A stretch of 64,000 nucleotides of DNA from positions 1,375,688 through 1,439,687 of the forward strand of contig ONZQ02000002.1 in the NCBI GenBank assembly GCA_900312665.1, written 5' to 3'. The notes under the pieces are model-generated. The model saw only the letters and a list, made by a program, of their open reading frames with translations. It was not told the origin of the DNA and ran no database searches. This stretch comes from Cephalotrichum gorgonifer. Taxonomy: Eukaryota; Ascomycota; Sordariomycetes; Microascales; Microascaceae. Positions within the stretch are counted from its first letter, which is position 1. Every line of letters starts with the position of its first letter. Position numbers and translations under genes: made by a program. This document shows positions 54,676 to 64,000 of this stretch, piece by piece.

Positions 54676-55992
54676 ATGCAGGCATTCGCGAGAGCTCGGC
54701 CCGCTGGAGGTCTCCTCCGCCAGATAAGGACCTACAGCTCCAGCAGTTCCCCGTACGCCCAGACTATCGACAACCTGCGCGTCAGCTCGGCTACGAAACT
54801 CATCTACCAGGGCTTCACCGGGAAGCAGGGAACGTGAGTTCTATCCCGTCATACATGAGCGGCGCCTCGTCGCGCTTGGAGTCGCATCTTCGGGGTCAAG
54901 ATATCCGCAGAGAGGGTATAGAATTGGCTAACCAACGAGGGATATTATAGGTTCCACGCCCAGCAGGCCATCGACTACGGTACGGGAAGACCAACGATAG
55001 AATAATGCAACGTATGAGAGGAGAGATGATGGCGGGAAGCTAACATGGGGAACAGGCACCAACGTCGTCGGTGGAACCAACCCCAAGAAGGCCGGAAGCA
55101 CCCACCTCGGCCTTCCCGTCTTCGCGAACGTCTCCGATGCCGTCAAGGAGACTGGCGCCACTGCCACGTGTATCTTCGTCCCGTACGTCCGCGCCGCCTG
55201 CCCCCTACTTACAAATCCACCCTCAGCTAACAGACGCGCAGCCCCCCCTTCGCCGCCGCCGGTATTGAGGAGGCCATCGCCGCCGAGATCCCCCTCGCCG
55301 TCTGCATCACCGAGGGTATCCCCCAGCATGGTAGGTTACACTCTTTACACCCTCTCCTCTCCCCCTTTCCTCTTAGGCAACCTGCTAATCTTTCTCCTAC
55401 AGACATGGTCCGCATCACCGACATGCTAAAAACCCAGTCCAAGACCCGCCTCGTCGGCCCCAACTGCCCCGGCCTCATCGCCCCCGGCCAGTGCAAGATC
55501 GGCATCATGCCCGGCAGCATCCACAAGCGCGGCCGCATCGGCATCGTCTCCCGCTCCGGCACCCTGACCTACGAGGCCGTCAACCAAACCACCCAGACCG
55601 GCCTCGGCCAGTCCCTCGTCGTCGGCATCGGCGGTGACCCCTTCAACGGCACCAACTTCATCGACTGCCTCGACGTCTTCATCCGGGACCCGGAGACTGA
55701 CGGCATCATTATGATCGGTGAGATCGGCGGCAGCGCCGAGGAGGACGCCGCCGAGTTCCTGAAGGCGAACAACACCAAGGACGGCGGCAAGCCCGTTGTG
55801 AGCTTCATCGCCGGTATCTCGGCGCCGCCCGGCCGCAGGATGGGCCACGCCGGCGCCATCGTCTCGGGAGGCAAGGGCGGCGCGGACACCAAGATCGCGG
55901 CACTCGAGGCCGCCGGTGTCGTTGTCGAGCCGTCGCCTGCCAGCCTTGGAAAGGCCATGTACGACGAGTTCGTCCGCCGGGATCTTCTCTAG
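54676..55992 (+). CDS. LSC1: Succinyl-CoA ligase alpha subunit
   Basis: TCA-cycle enzyme of the mitochondrial matrix: succinyl-CoA + NDP + Pi to succinate + CoA + NTP. Model: exons 54676..54833, 54951..54979, 55056..55182, 55242..55330 and 55403..55992, 330 residues. Seen: Arg-rich presequence (MQAFARARPAGGLLRQIRTY), CoA-binding YQGFTGKQGTFHAQQAIDYG assembled across two introns, GGTNPKKAG, FVPPPFAAAGIEEAI, ITEGIPQHDM, RLVGPNCPGLIAPGQCKIGI, SRSGTLTYEAVNQTT, and the phospho-histidine motif RRMGHAGAIVSGGKG. Exon 2 is 29 nt. The length matches the family. It pairs with a beta subunit not in this window. Confidence 0.96.
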
Positions 55993-57009
55993 GCGTCTCT
56001 ACAAACGGGGGGGTGTGAAAGGAGGGTGCGTGTATGTACCTTCCGCATGTGTATAAACAAATTGCGCGAATGGTGAACGGTTAGACAGACGTCTTGTGGA
56101 GTGGACGGGGAGGAAGCAGTAGGGGATGTCGAGAAATGGGGCACAAGGCGGGCCCTTTTTGTGTATTCTTACCCGAGGTGCCTTAATTTTCGTTGTCTCT
56201 ACCTTTCCCCTTCTTTATATCTCCCTATTTTCTTTCATTTTGTCTTGCTGTTTTGAAACTTTAAACCGACATATAGATTTGGTCAGGGAAGGGTCGTGGG
56301 TAGCAAGTATCTCGAGAGAATAAAGACTCCCCGCGGTTTTTTGTAGAATTCATCATATGTGCGGACACTTCTGGCCACATGTAGTGATACATATATGGGC
56401 TAAGAAGCGAGGATGCCCCCGGGGCAGTGGATGGTGCGCAGTATGCCAGGACGCGGGACGTGGCGCAAGACATATATGTATGGTCTGGCACGGCGATAAG
56501 GTAGGATGCAGTTTGTATTCTTCCAGCTGGACTACGCCACTGACCTATCCGATGTACGCATGTAATGAAGAAACCCTTAAGTCGCGTTTCCTAGCTCCTA
56601 AACGCCATATCAATCCAGCCCTCGAAACGCCGCAAACCCTAAACCGTAAAGGATACAAATGTATTGGAATAAACTCGGAAACCAGATTAAGGGAGAGAAG
56701 GGAGAAAGGAGTAACATACACCACCCGATGTCTATGAAGACGGGAAACCCCAGGAGCATGTGGCCTTGACCACGCAACATATGGCCCGTAACGCCCCCCC
56801 TTTTCCCATGTCGATTGACTCGCAAGGGGGACGTGGCCCAAACTCGACCTAACCCCCGACAGCGTCTAAGCAGCTCCGGCCTTTGTTCCGGGTAATGCAA
56901 ACAGTAGTGCCTCTTTCATAAAGGACTGACTGCCCACCCCTAACCGCTCTACCTCTTCGCTCTCCGCCGACCTCCGACGAATGCATTACCATGCGGAGCC
57001 CGGAAGTTC
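55993..57009. other. Convergent 3' intergenic, LSC1 / UBC1
   Basis: 1.02 kb between converging 3' ends, AT-richer than its surroundings. No gene or notable structure is seen. Confidence 0.4.
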
Positions 57010-57969
57010 CTAGCTCTCGCCGAGGAGTCGGGCGGTTATGTCGCCCATGTAAGCCTCCTCGAGTTCGTAATCCTCGCCACCGTTCTTATCGATGCCGACA
57101 AAGATAAAGGCCTCAATGACGTTGCTTGCAGGGAACCCCATGTTAACGAAGCGGTCCACGAGGTCCTTGCTATATCCCCTATAACTATAATTCCGGCAGA
57201 GTTAGTACTTTGCTTCTTTCCCTCTTTCTCTCTCATCTTCCCCTCCTCAATCCTCGCGTTGGTACAAGGGGGGTGGGGAGGGGGGGGTAGAAATTGCGAC
57301 TTACTCAACTGTAGGCGTCTTAGACCTCCCCTCTTCCCCATCCTTAATAAACTTCGACAGATCGAGCTCTTGGCGCGGGGCGCCGGCGTACTTGACGGCC
57401 CACTCGTGGGCGGTACGAGCGAACTTCTCTGGCTGCTCGAGGGAGAGCTTGGCGACCTCGGCGTCCTGGGGGTCTTTGGGGTTGGGGAACTCGAGGAGCA
57501 TGCGGAGGGAGATGAGGGCGGACTTTATGGTTTGGACGGGTGACCAGCCAGTTCCAAGGATGTCGAGGCAGATAGCGCCCTGCAGGGAGTTAGATGACTC
57601 TATCTCCAAATACGCTGGAGGCTGCGATGAGCTGGCCGGGAGAGGGAGAGGTAGTGGGGGCAGGGTTAGTAGCAGGGGACGGAGGGGAGGTATGGGGAGG
57701 TAACGCACAGTCTGGCTACTGATATTCGGGTGGAAGATCTTTGTATGGAACTTCACAATGGGCGGCTTGAACGGGTATCCGTCGGGGATGCGGATGTCGA
57801 CCTGGAAGGTGCCTCCCGCGTATACCGTGTCCGGCGGGGCAGGCACGAGACCCCTCAGCGTCGTGAGATCGGCGGGGTCGACGGGCTCGGCGTAGACGCC
57901 CGACTTTTCCCTGTCGGCGTTGATATCCGCCAGCTCCTTCACGATACGGCGTTCCCGGCTGGTTGCCAT
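57010..57969 (-). CDS. UBC1: Ubiquitin-conjugating enzyme E2 Ubc1 with C-terminal UBA
   Basis: E2 enzyme (E2-25K/UBE2K class) that builds Lys48-linked chains. Model: exons 57709..57969, 57305..57579 and 57010..57178, 234 residues. Seen: MATSRERRIVKELADI, DTVYAGGTFQVDIRIPDGYP, FHTKIFHPNISSQTGAICLD with the catalytic Cys91, LGTGWSPVQTIKSALISLRM, and PNPKDPQDAEVA. The C-terminal exon is a UBA domain (YSKDLVDRFVNMGFPASNVI...ELEEAYMGDITARLL). Introns fall just before GAICLDIL and between the E2 core and UBA. Yeast Ubc1 (215 residues) has the same two-domain design. Fits functionally with GRR1 and RPT2 in this window, but physical proximity is probably chance. Confidence 0.95.
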
Positions 57970-59129
57970 AACGGGGCGTGGTCGTAGGCGTGGAAGTGTT
58001 TCGTGGTCGCGTTTGGGCCGCGAGGCTGGGAGTCTCGAGTCTCGAGTCTCGAGGGCAGTGGACAGGGATGACGTGATTACTGGGTGCTCCTAGGGAGGAG
58101 GGCGGTCGACCGTCGGGTTGTTTCTGTCGTTGTCGGTATCACAATGCCGTTGTTGTTTTCTTAGGGAGCGGGGGGTGGAAGGGCTTAGATATGGGGCGCG
58201 GACTGTGCTTGGCTCGGAGAGGCTATGCGAGGCTTGTTAGGTTGTGTTCCTCGGCACTTTAGGGAGAAGTCAAGGTTTGATGACGTGGGTTCGTGGGAGT
58301 GGGTAACAAGGAGGAGCTGGAGCTGGAGGGGCATGGGCGGGGCGGGGTGAGTGGAGTATGGAGTGTACCACCCATTTGCATGTCACGGCTATGGTACTCA
58401 TGCTGTGAATTTGCTGCTGGTTGCCCCACTTTGTTCACTTACATTACATTGGCAGGTCCCTTGCGAGTCAATGGGATCGCAGCTAATACATAATCTCTCC
58501 TTCACGAGATAAGACGCCCGACCGCTAGGAATTTAAGAGGGAGCGACCTCGGGAAGGAGATGATGGGAGATATATTGCATAGCGGAGTTGCCAGCGCACA
58601 AAGTTCGCCCAGGAGGCATGCCAGGTCCTAGAAAACGCATGCATCTAAGTCTTCCTACGCGAAAGGTATATCAAGATTTAACACCATAGCCACGGAACCG
58701 AGTGTCGGTCGACAGGATAGGTCTCTGGTATGAGGCTAGGCGCACATCGGAGTAGGCAGAACACTGGATATCCGCCATCACCTTTCTGCAAAGTATCACC
58801 TTCCTTCTCAGCTCCTCACTGGCCAAAATCCCAAATCTCATCCTCAGTCGCCGACTCCACGGTTTTTTATGAGAAAAAAAAATAAAGGAAAAAAGACATG
58901 AACGCCCCGTGCTTGCTATGCTGCTAAGTGAACCAAGCGAAGAAAAAAAAAGGATATGCCTCTCCGAAGTAAGCGTGGACCCAACATAACCGCGTAGAGC
59001 CCCCAAACCGTAAACCATCCGATGCCTCCCCTGGTATATATATCCGATAAACTCCTATTTAGAACCCTCCCCCCCCCCTTTGTTTTTGGTTTCCGCAATA
59101 TGTGCCCAGCAGAATCGCGTCTAGCAGCA
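57970..59129. other. Intergenic, single-TM gene 3' end / UBC1 promoter
   Basis: 1.16 kb. Close to the UBC1 start lies a short 7-bp tandem (58031-58053). The remainder has only short frames. No gene is seen. Confidence 0.4.
58031..58053. repeat. Heptamer tandem (AGTCTCG) x 3
   Basis: Three perfect copies of AGTCTCG plus two bases, 62 bp upstream of the UBC1 start codon, within its promoter or leader. Confidence 0.85.
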
Positions 59130-59615
59130 TCACGGCACTACACTGGTTGTGGGTATCGGTCTCGCATGCGTCATGGTCGGGAAATCAGCGTATGTAGGAG
59201 TAGCGTCTTGATCGGATCTATCAGTCGTTCTAGTCAGCTCGTGCACCCAAGCGAACATTCGGAAAATGGCATACCTCTCCTCCCCCGCCTTCTTTTCGAT
59301 CTGGGTCGCCACTACCCCTCCGAGCAAAGCCCCAAGGAGAAAGACGGCAATGACGAGGACAATCACGAAGGTCTTCCTACTGAGGCAGCATATCGTCCTC
59401 CGCGACCTTGCCTCCTCCTCCACCGCCCGTCGCTCTCCCTCCCCCGCCGATGTGTCCTTCGGGATAACCCCGAGCTCGATAACCGTGTCGTCGTTTTCCG
59501 CCTGCGCGGCGTCTCTTCCACCGTAGTATTCCACATTTTCGGAGAACGTAACCTGCCGTCTGGGCGTCTGCCAACTCGATACCGGTCCGGTGGGCGAGAT
59601 TGGAGAAACGGACAT
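59130..59615 (-). CDS. Hypothetical single-pass membrane protein
   Basis: Not recognised. ATG at 59615, 161 residues if unspliced. A charged N-terminal cytosolic part (SWQTPRRQVTFSENVEYYGG, then EEEARSRRTICCLSRK) precedes one TM helix at about 83-103 (FVIVLVIAVFLLGALLGGVV); Cys-Cys just before the helix could be palmitoylated. Short fungal proteins with this K/R-then-IVLV..GG-V pattern are common and uncharacterised. A probable 57-nt in-frame intron (59218..59274; GTATGC donor, CTGAC branch, GATAG acceptor) near the C-terminus would shorten it to 142 residues without a frame change; splicing is not decided by the sequence. The C-terminus is Thr/Pro-rich. Confidence 0.55.
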   Translation of the reverse strand: MSVSPISPTGPVSSWQTPRRQVTFSENVEYYGGRDAAQAENDDTVIELGVIPKDTSAGEGERRAVEEEARSRRTICCLSRKTFVIVLVIAVFLLGALLGGVVATQIEKKAGEERYAIFRMFAWVHELTRTTDRSDQDATPTYADFPTMTHARPIPTTSVVP

Positions 59616-61252
59616 GTCGGCATGATCGCCATACCGGTGGTACTCGCCCGCAGCTTAGAGCTTAACAGCGCATCACGAAAGACGCTATAGGTGAAGAAAG
59701 CCAGCCTCGTAGATGAGAGGGATAGGTCGATGCGGAATCTGGGGCTGTAAAGGTTGATTGGGACCTCAGGCTGACGGCGTATAACGAGCACCTGGCAAAA
59801 TCCGTCGCTTATCACTTTTGTCAACTCGGCACCAGCGTACCTTTGAAGGCGCTGGAGGTCGGGGAACCGCGTAATTCAAATGGGATGACGAACGACTTAA
59901 AAAGGATGCCACTTCATTTATCCCCCTCGAGCGTTCGCTACGGAACCGCCTTTCTGCGGCGGTTCTGTGCCGTGGGGACGGCGGAAGGGGGGAGGGTGAC
60001 AGGGACTGGAATGCGCAGGGGATGGCATTTTAGCCGCATGGGGCGCGGGCTCATGGGATCCCAGAGGGGGAGTCAAGAAAAAGGTAATTCATCGCCCTCA
60101 AACTCGGTTTCCCTGGGCCCGGAGGCGGAGAGGTGTGGTACGCTAGTATATATCCATGGCTCTCCAACCCAGCCAGCTTCGTGGGATGCTACCCCCGCCA
60201 CCCTGTCTGCCATACGCAGTTGAGTGTTATATTAAGCTGCATGAGGAACGGTTGTAGGGGAATTTATATTGCATGCCTTCGGGGGTACTACGGGGATGGG
60301 CGTTCCCTCCAACCAGCGCCGGCGCTTACACCCGCAAAAGTATTGGAGAATGGTGCCGTCTATGGAAGGGGTCTTGGCTCGCCACCGCTCTGCGTGGCCG
60401 GAAAGATTCGATACCAACGGTTCGGATGACAGTGAACCAGAGTTTTGTTTGGCTCGACGAAGCAGAGGATTTCCCTCTCTGCATGGCTTCTCGGCTGATA
60501 GCCCCCGAGTGCTACATGGAGGAGCAGGATAATTTAGGGAAAAGAGAAGGGGGGGCTGCGGGAGAATGCGCACACGACAGTGACCTCAGGACCTTGTCTC
60601 GTCCGTTCAATCCCGATGAACCATACTTGCTTCCACGATGTCGAGCCGAGATAATGGCTTAGAGAGCAAGCGGGGGAAAGGGAAGTGAGGTTAAAGAGGT
60701 GCGGAATAATGCGGCGCCCGTAGTCGAGTCGTCCAAGTCCCTGGACTGGCGGAAAAATGGGGCGAAACACAAAAGTCAGAACAGGAGTCAACTAGACTTC
60801 CTGGTGTCATATAACTGGCGCAGATGAACAATAAATGATAGATTAAATGACCATTGTGAACCCCGGTTCATGAGCTGCAGCAACTTCCGCTCCTGAAGCT
60901 GACATAATTAACGTTAGCGCCAGATATTTTGACAGAGTGGCTCGCCGCTCCGAAGTTGTAGCTACACCTAACGATATCACGTGCAGCTTGGCACCGAGCT
61001 GCTTACATAACTTTACATGCAAGCACATGGCGTTGTCGCGTACCTGAGCAGCCTGGTGGTCGGTCGCTGAGAGTTGAGCTCCGGACTTTTGAGCATCTAC
61101 AAACACCCACAACATCATCCAGAGCGTTGTCCCCAACGCTCATCTCGACCCATCACCCCGAACTCATCACCTTCCGAATCAACACCTTACACCTCCCCTC
61201 CTCTGTTTGTCCCTTTTGATAAAGCGTCTGGCGTTGCCACCCAATCTCCAAG
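59616..61252. other. Divergent gap, single-TM gene / RPT2
   Basis: 1.64 kb with both promoters. Frames at 59843-60223 and 60269-60662 lack coding signs. No gene is seen. A proteasome-associated-type element lies just before the RPT2 ATG. Confidence 0.4.
61233..61241 (-). promoter_or_regulatory. PACE-like element before RPT2
   Basis: GGTGGCAAC on the minus strand matches eight of nine positions of the yeast proteasome-associated control element GGTGGCAAA bound by Rpn4. It ends 11 bp before the ATG, so it may be in the leader. Relevance in this lineage is inferred. Confidence 0.35.
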
Positions 61253-62821
61253 ATGGTAAGCCTTCCGATAGCTAGCTCCCTTCCTTAGCAAATACTGACG
61301 AGGTTGGCGTCACAGGGTCAGAATCAGTCTGGTATGGGCGGGAACGGAGATGGAAAGGATGAAAAGGATAAGAAGGTATGCATTCATCGAGCTCGGCCCC
61401 CAAATACAACTCGGAGAAGCACAAATTGCTCACACCCAAGACAGAAGGACAAGCCCAACTACGAGCCCTTCCCGCGCCCAACGACCCGCATCGGCCGGAA
61501 GAAGAAGAGAGCCCCCGGAACCAGTGCGGCCGCGAAACTCCCCGCCGTGTACCCCACCAGCCGCTGCAAGCTCCGACTCCTACGCATGCAGCGGATTCAC
61601 GACCACCTCCTCCTCGAGGAAGAGTACATCGAGAACCAGGAAAGGCAACGAAAGGCCACAAGCAACAAGGAGGGGTCCGGCACCGAGGCGGACGACAGGC
61701 TCGCCGACGAGCGCGGGCGGGTTGACGACATGCGAGGGAGCCCGATGGGAGTTGGCAACCTCGAGGAGATGATCGATGACGACCACGCCATCGTCAGTAG
61801 CACCACGGGGCCGGAGTACTATGTCAGCATCATGAGCTTTGTGGACAAGGACCTTCTCGAGCCCGGCGCGAGCGTTCTGCTGCACCATAAGAGCGTGAGC
61901 ATTGTCGGCGTTTTGTCCGATGACGCCGACCCCGCCGTCAGCGTGATGAAGCTGGATAAGGCGCCGACGGAGTCGTACGCGGATATCGGAGGTTTGGAGC
62001 AGCAGATCCAAGAGGTTCGCGAGTCGGTGGAGCTGCCGCTGCTCCATCCCGAGCTGTACGAGGAGATGGGTATCAAGCCCCCCAAGGGTGTCATCCTGTA
62101 CGGTGCCCCCGGTACGGGAAAGACGCTGCTGGCCAAGGCCGTTGCGAACCAGACGTCTGCCACGTTCCTACGCATAGTCGGCAGCGAACTGATCCAGAAG
62201 TATCTCGGTGACGGCCCGCGACTCGTACGCCAGCTCTTCCAGGTATGTCCGATCCAACCCCTTTCATCCCCCCCCTCTCCTAGGAACACACAGTTAATGC
62301 GACTCCCGTCCTAGGTTGCCGCCGAACACGCCCCTGCCATCGTCTTCATTGACGAGATAGACGCCATCGGCACCAAGCGTTACGATTCCACATCGGGTGG
62401 CGAGCGTGAGGTACAGCGGACCATGCTTGAGCTCCTCAACCAGCTCGACGGCTTCGACGACCGCGGCGACGTGAAGGTTATCATGGCAACCAACAAGATC
62501 GACACGCTCGACCCGGCACTTATCCGACCCGGGCGTATCGACCGCAAGATTCTCTTCGAGCCGCCGGACACGAACACTAAGCGCAAGATCTTCGCGCTGC
62601 ACACGTCCAAGATGAGCCTAAATGACGACGTCGAGCTTGACGAGTTTATCTCCCAGAAGGACGACCTCAGCGGCGCGGACATCAAGGCCATTTGCTCCGA
62701 GGCGGGGCTGATGGCGCTGAGGGAGAGGAGGATGAGGGTGCAGATGGCGGACTTCAGGGCCGCGAGGGAGAGGGTACTCAGGACGAAGCAGGAGGGGGAG
62801 CCGGAGGGGCTGTACCTTTAG
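61253..62821 (+). CDS. RPT2: 26S proteasome regulatory ATPase Rpt2
   Basis: AAA+ ATPase of the 19S base that unfolds substrates and opens the 20S gate. Model: exons 61253..61255 (ATG only), 61316..61375, 61445..62242 and 62315..62821, 455 residues. The three-base first exon is supported by the resulting MGQNQSGMGG, whose Gly2 is the conserved N-myristoylation site of Rpt2. Seen: DKPNYEPFPRPTTRIGRKKK, LPAVYPTSRCKLRLLRMQRI, a coiled coil, the OB region, Walker A GAPGTGKTLLAKA, Walker B IVFIDEIDAIG, sensor/Arg-finger RPGRIDRKILFE and the terminal HbYX-type tail LYL that inserts into the 20S ring. All introns are phase 0. Converges on the secreted protein gene. Confidence 0.96.
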
Positions 62822-63180
62822 TTGCCTTTGGATTTCACTTGTATTGTACAGTAGCGGGTGCGAATAGAGGGTACAGTGTATACTTCCTACCGCGGTGTAG
62901 CCTTGAGTTGGCGAAGATAGGAGTGATGAGGTTTCATGATGTCCCTCGTGATAAGTGAGTAGGGCACAGCTGGAAACGTTGGGTTTGCCTCGGGTCACAT
63001 TGCCCGGCAGCGCACCGTTGTGTATGGGTGTAGGTAGATGCCACACACTCCCTCGCGCACAGATTAATCAATCGTGGAGAGGCAAGCGTATGATACTCGA
63101 TGTATTACTGGTGCTATTCCTAGTGCTACCCATTGAATCATACTATTCACGACAAACACCTATTACACCACCCCACCCAT
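62822..63180. other. Convergent 3' intergenic, RPT2 / secreted protein
   Basis: 359 bp containing two 3' flanks. No further feature is seen. Confidence 0.4.
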
Positions 63181-63819
63181 TCACGAACTCCTCCTCCCTT
63201 CCCCTGCCGCCCCATTATCGACGAAGCACCTCACCTCCTGCACAAGCTCATGCGACCCCAGAGCTCCATCCGGCAGATCCTCCAACGTCTCGCACACGGG
63301 AACGACATCCACCTCGACGCACGCCTCGCCCGCTTCCCCTTCCCCAGCGGACCAGCTAAAGACGGGGTACACGGCCTGGTAATACGCCACCCAGCTCTCG
63401 CAGATCCAGAACCTGCCGCCGTCCACGTACTCGATGCTCGGCGCGTACTCCTCCTCGTCGACGAAGAGGCCGCTCGTGGCGCCCGAGACGGTGACGTCCG
63501 CAGGCGAGACGTCCGTACCGTTCTCGGGCGGCGCGAAGAGGATGCTCATGGGGAAGCCCTGCGGGAGGATGTCGGTCGCGAGGGTCGAGTCCGGGGAGGC
63601 CCCGTTCTGGTAGAAGACGAGGTCGCCGCCCCCGGGGGAGGGCTCGCCGGCCACGGCACGGGACTGGCCGGCTCCCGTGTGGATCATGGAGACGGAGCGG
63701 GCGGGGAGGGAGGCGTCTTTGGGGAGGAGGAGGATGTGGAAGCCCGTCGAGGTGGAGACGGGGGGCGGGGTGGAGAGGGCGGGGGAGAGGAGGAGGGTGG
63801 CTGCTAGGAGGGGGAGCAT
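63181..63819 (-). CDS. Small secreted protein (DUF7907-like)
   Basis: One exon, 212 residues, ATG start. Signal peptide MLPLLAATLLLSPALSTPPP with likely cleavage near residue 17-20. The mature part has STSTGFHILLLPKDASL, SVSMIHTGAGQSRAV, LVFYQNGA, LPQGFPMSILFAPPENG, TSGLFVDEEEYAPSIEYVDG and FWICESWVAYYQAVYPVFSW, with a terminal Cys-containing VEVDVVPVCETL. This order resembles secreted fungal proteins grouped in my memory as DUF7907 (a F-L/T-K..., HTGAG, LxF, W..C.WW pattern); I cannot check this. Function unknown: possibly a cell-wall or effector-like protein. The mature part has a Gly/Ala/Glu-rich loop. Its upstream region carries dinucleotide repeats. Confidence 0.7.
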   Translation of the reverse strand: MLPLLAATLLLSPALSTPPPVSTSTGFHILLLPKDASLPARSVSMIHTGAGQSRAVAGEPSPGGGDLVFYQNGASPDSTLATDILPQGFPMSILFAPPENGTDVSPADVTVSGATSGLFVDEEEYAPSIEYVDGGRFWICESWVAYYQAVYPVFSWSAGEGEAGEACVEVDVVPVCETLEDLPDGALGSHELVQEVRCFVDNGAAGEGRRSS

Positions 63820-63927
63820 CGTGGGCGGTGACGGTGCGGAGTGTTGGTTTCGGTGGTAGAAGAGAACCGTGGGCGTGGATGTGTGTCTCGGAGGGTGTGT
63901 TAGACAAGGGATATCTGGTAGATGTCT

Positions 63928-64000
<73 letters not shown>
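63820..64000. other. Leader/promoter of secreted protein gene, window end
   Basis: Short flank running to the window edge, mostly simple sequence; the promoter core may lie outside the window. Confidence 0.4.
63931..63994. repeat. Compound microsatellite (TG)16-(GA)~14
   Basis: TG dinucleotides at 63931-63962 followed by CG and TGA then GA dinucleotides to 63994, 112-175 bp upstream of the secreted protein start codon. Length is probably polymorphic. Confidence 0.92.

Noticed and set aside
61304..61315. RPT2 start inside the first intron
   Set aside because: The frame there begins with TTG; the ATG-only exon at 61253 restores the MGQ N-terminus.
1..64000. Biosynthetic, defence or mobile-element cluster
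   Set aside because: No polyketide or peptide synthase, transposase, reverse transcriptase, long terminal repeats, NLR/HET gene or CRISPR-like array was seen; gene content is mainly conserved housekeeping.

Overview
The window is nuclear DNA from a filamentous ascomycete (Pezizomycotina; the gene content fits Sordariomycetes, but I cannot place it to genus). Support: genes carry many short GT-AG introns (about 50-210 nt) with CTRAC-type branch points, codon third positions are G/C rich, genes lie on both strands with separate promoters, and products match fungal families such as Grr1, Rvs161/Hob3, Elp3, Swi5, Aim18 and an AreA/NIT2-type GATA-flanked ammonium permease. There are no bacterial operons, no CRISPR array, no rRNA and no tRNA I could support.

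Layout. 0-15 kb: Mep2-type ammonium permease (3' end outside the window), peptidyl-tRNA hydrolase, the BAR protein Rvs161, the decapping subunit Dcp1, a membrane-anchored UBL/BAG co-chaperone whose reading frame lacks an ATG, and an OCRL-like inositol-polyphosphate 5-phosphatase. 15-29 kb: an anion:cation symporter-family transporter with a GC-AG intron, an acidic orphan protein, Swi5 recombination mediator, ribosomal protein uL13 (RPL16), a short beta-carbonic anhydrase and a two-HKD phospholipase D-like gene with a frame break. 32-44 kb: a bestrophin-like channel, a possible Lys/Cys-rich small protein, relic-like coding fragments, a dithiol glutaredoxin with two possible starts, Aim18, a degenerate RNase III-fold protein, an unknown two-TM protein and a second BAR protein. 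48-64 kb: Grr1 F-box/LRR protein, Elp3, succinyl-CoA ligase alpha, Ubc1, an unknown single-TM protein, proteasome ATPase Rpt2 and a small secreted protein.

Most genes are housekeeping genes and do not form a cluster. Loose themes recur: ubiquitin-proteasome (Grr1, Ubc1, Rpt2), translation and mRNA fate (Pth1, Dcp1, uL13, Elp3) and membrane curvature or phosphoinositides (two BAR proteins, OCRL-like phosphatase, PLD-like protein). Gene-rich blocks alternate with gene-poor gaps (1.5-5, 17.5-20, 29-32, 35-37 and 44-48.5 kb). These gaps are repeatedly decorated with short words built on GTAC, of the form TACTCGTAC/TACTTGTAC, that I do not see in the coding exons.

Exon boundaries were derived by hand from splice signals, reading frame and recognisable conserved protein sequence. 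Every multi-exon model given was checked for frame closure. I found no convincing novel multi-gene system. The best leads are unusual gene-structure features (missing ATG, GC-AG intron, stop-free intron, in-frame TAG at a possible acceptor, frame break between two HKD motifs, twin starts), the degenerate RNase III-fold protein and the dispersed GTAC words.
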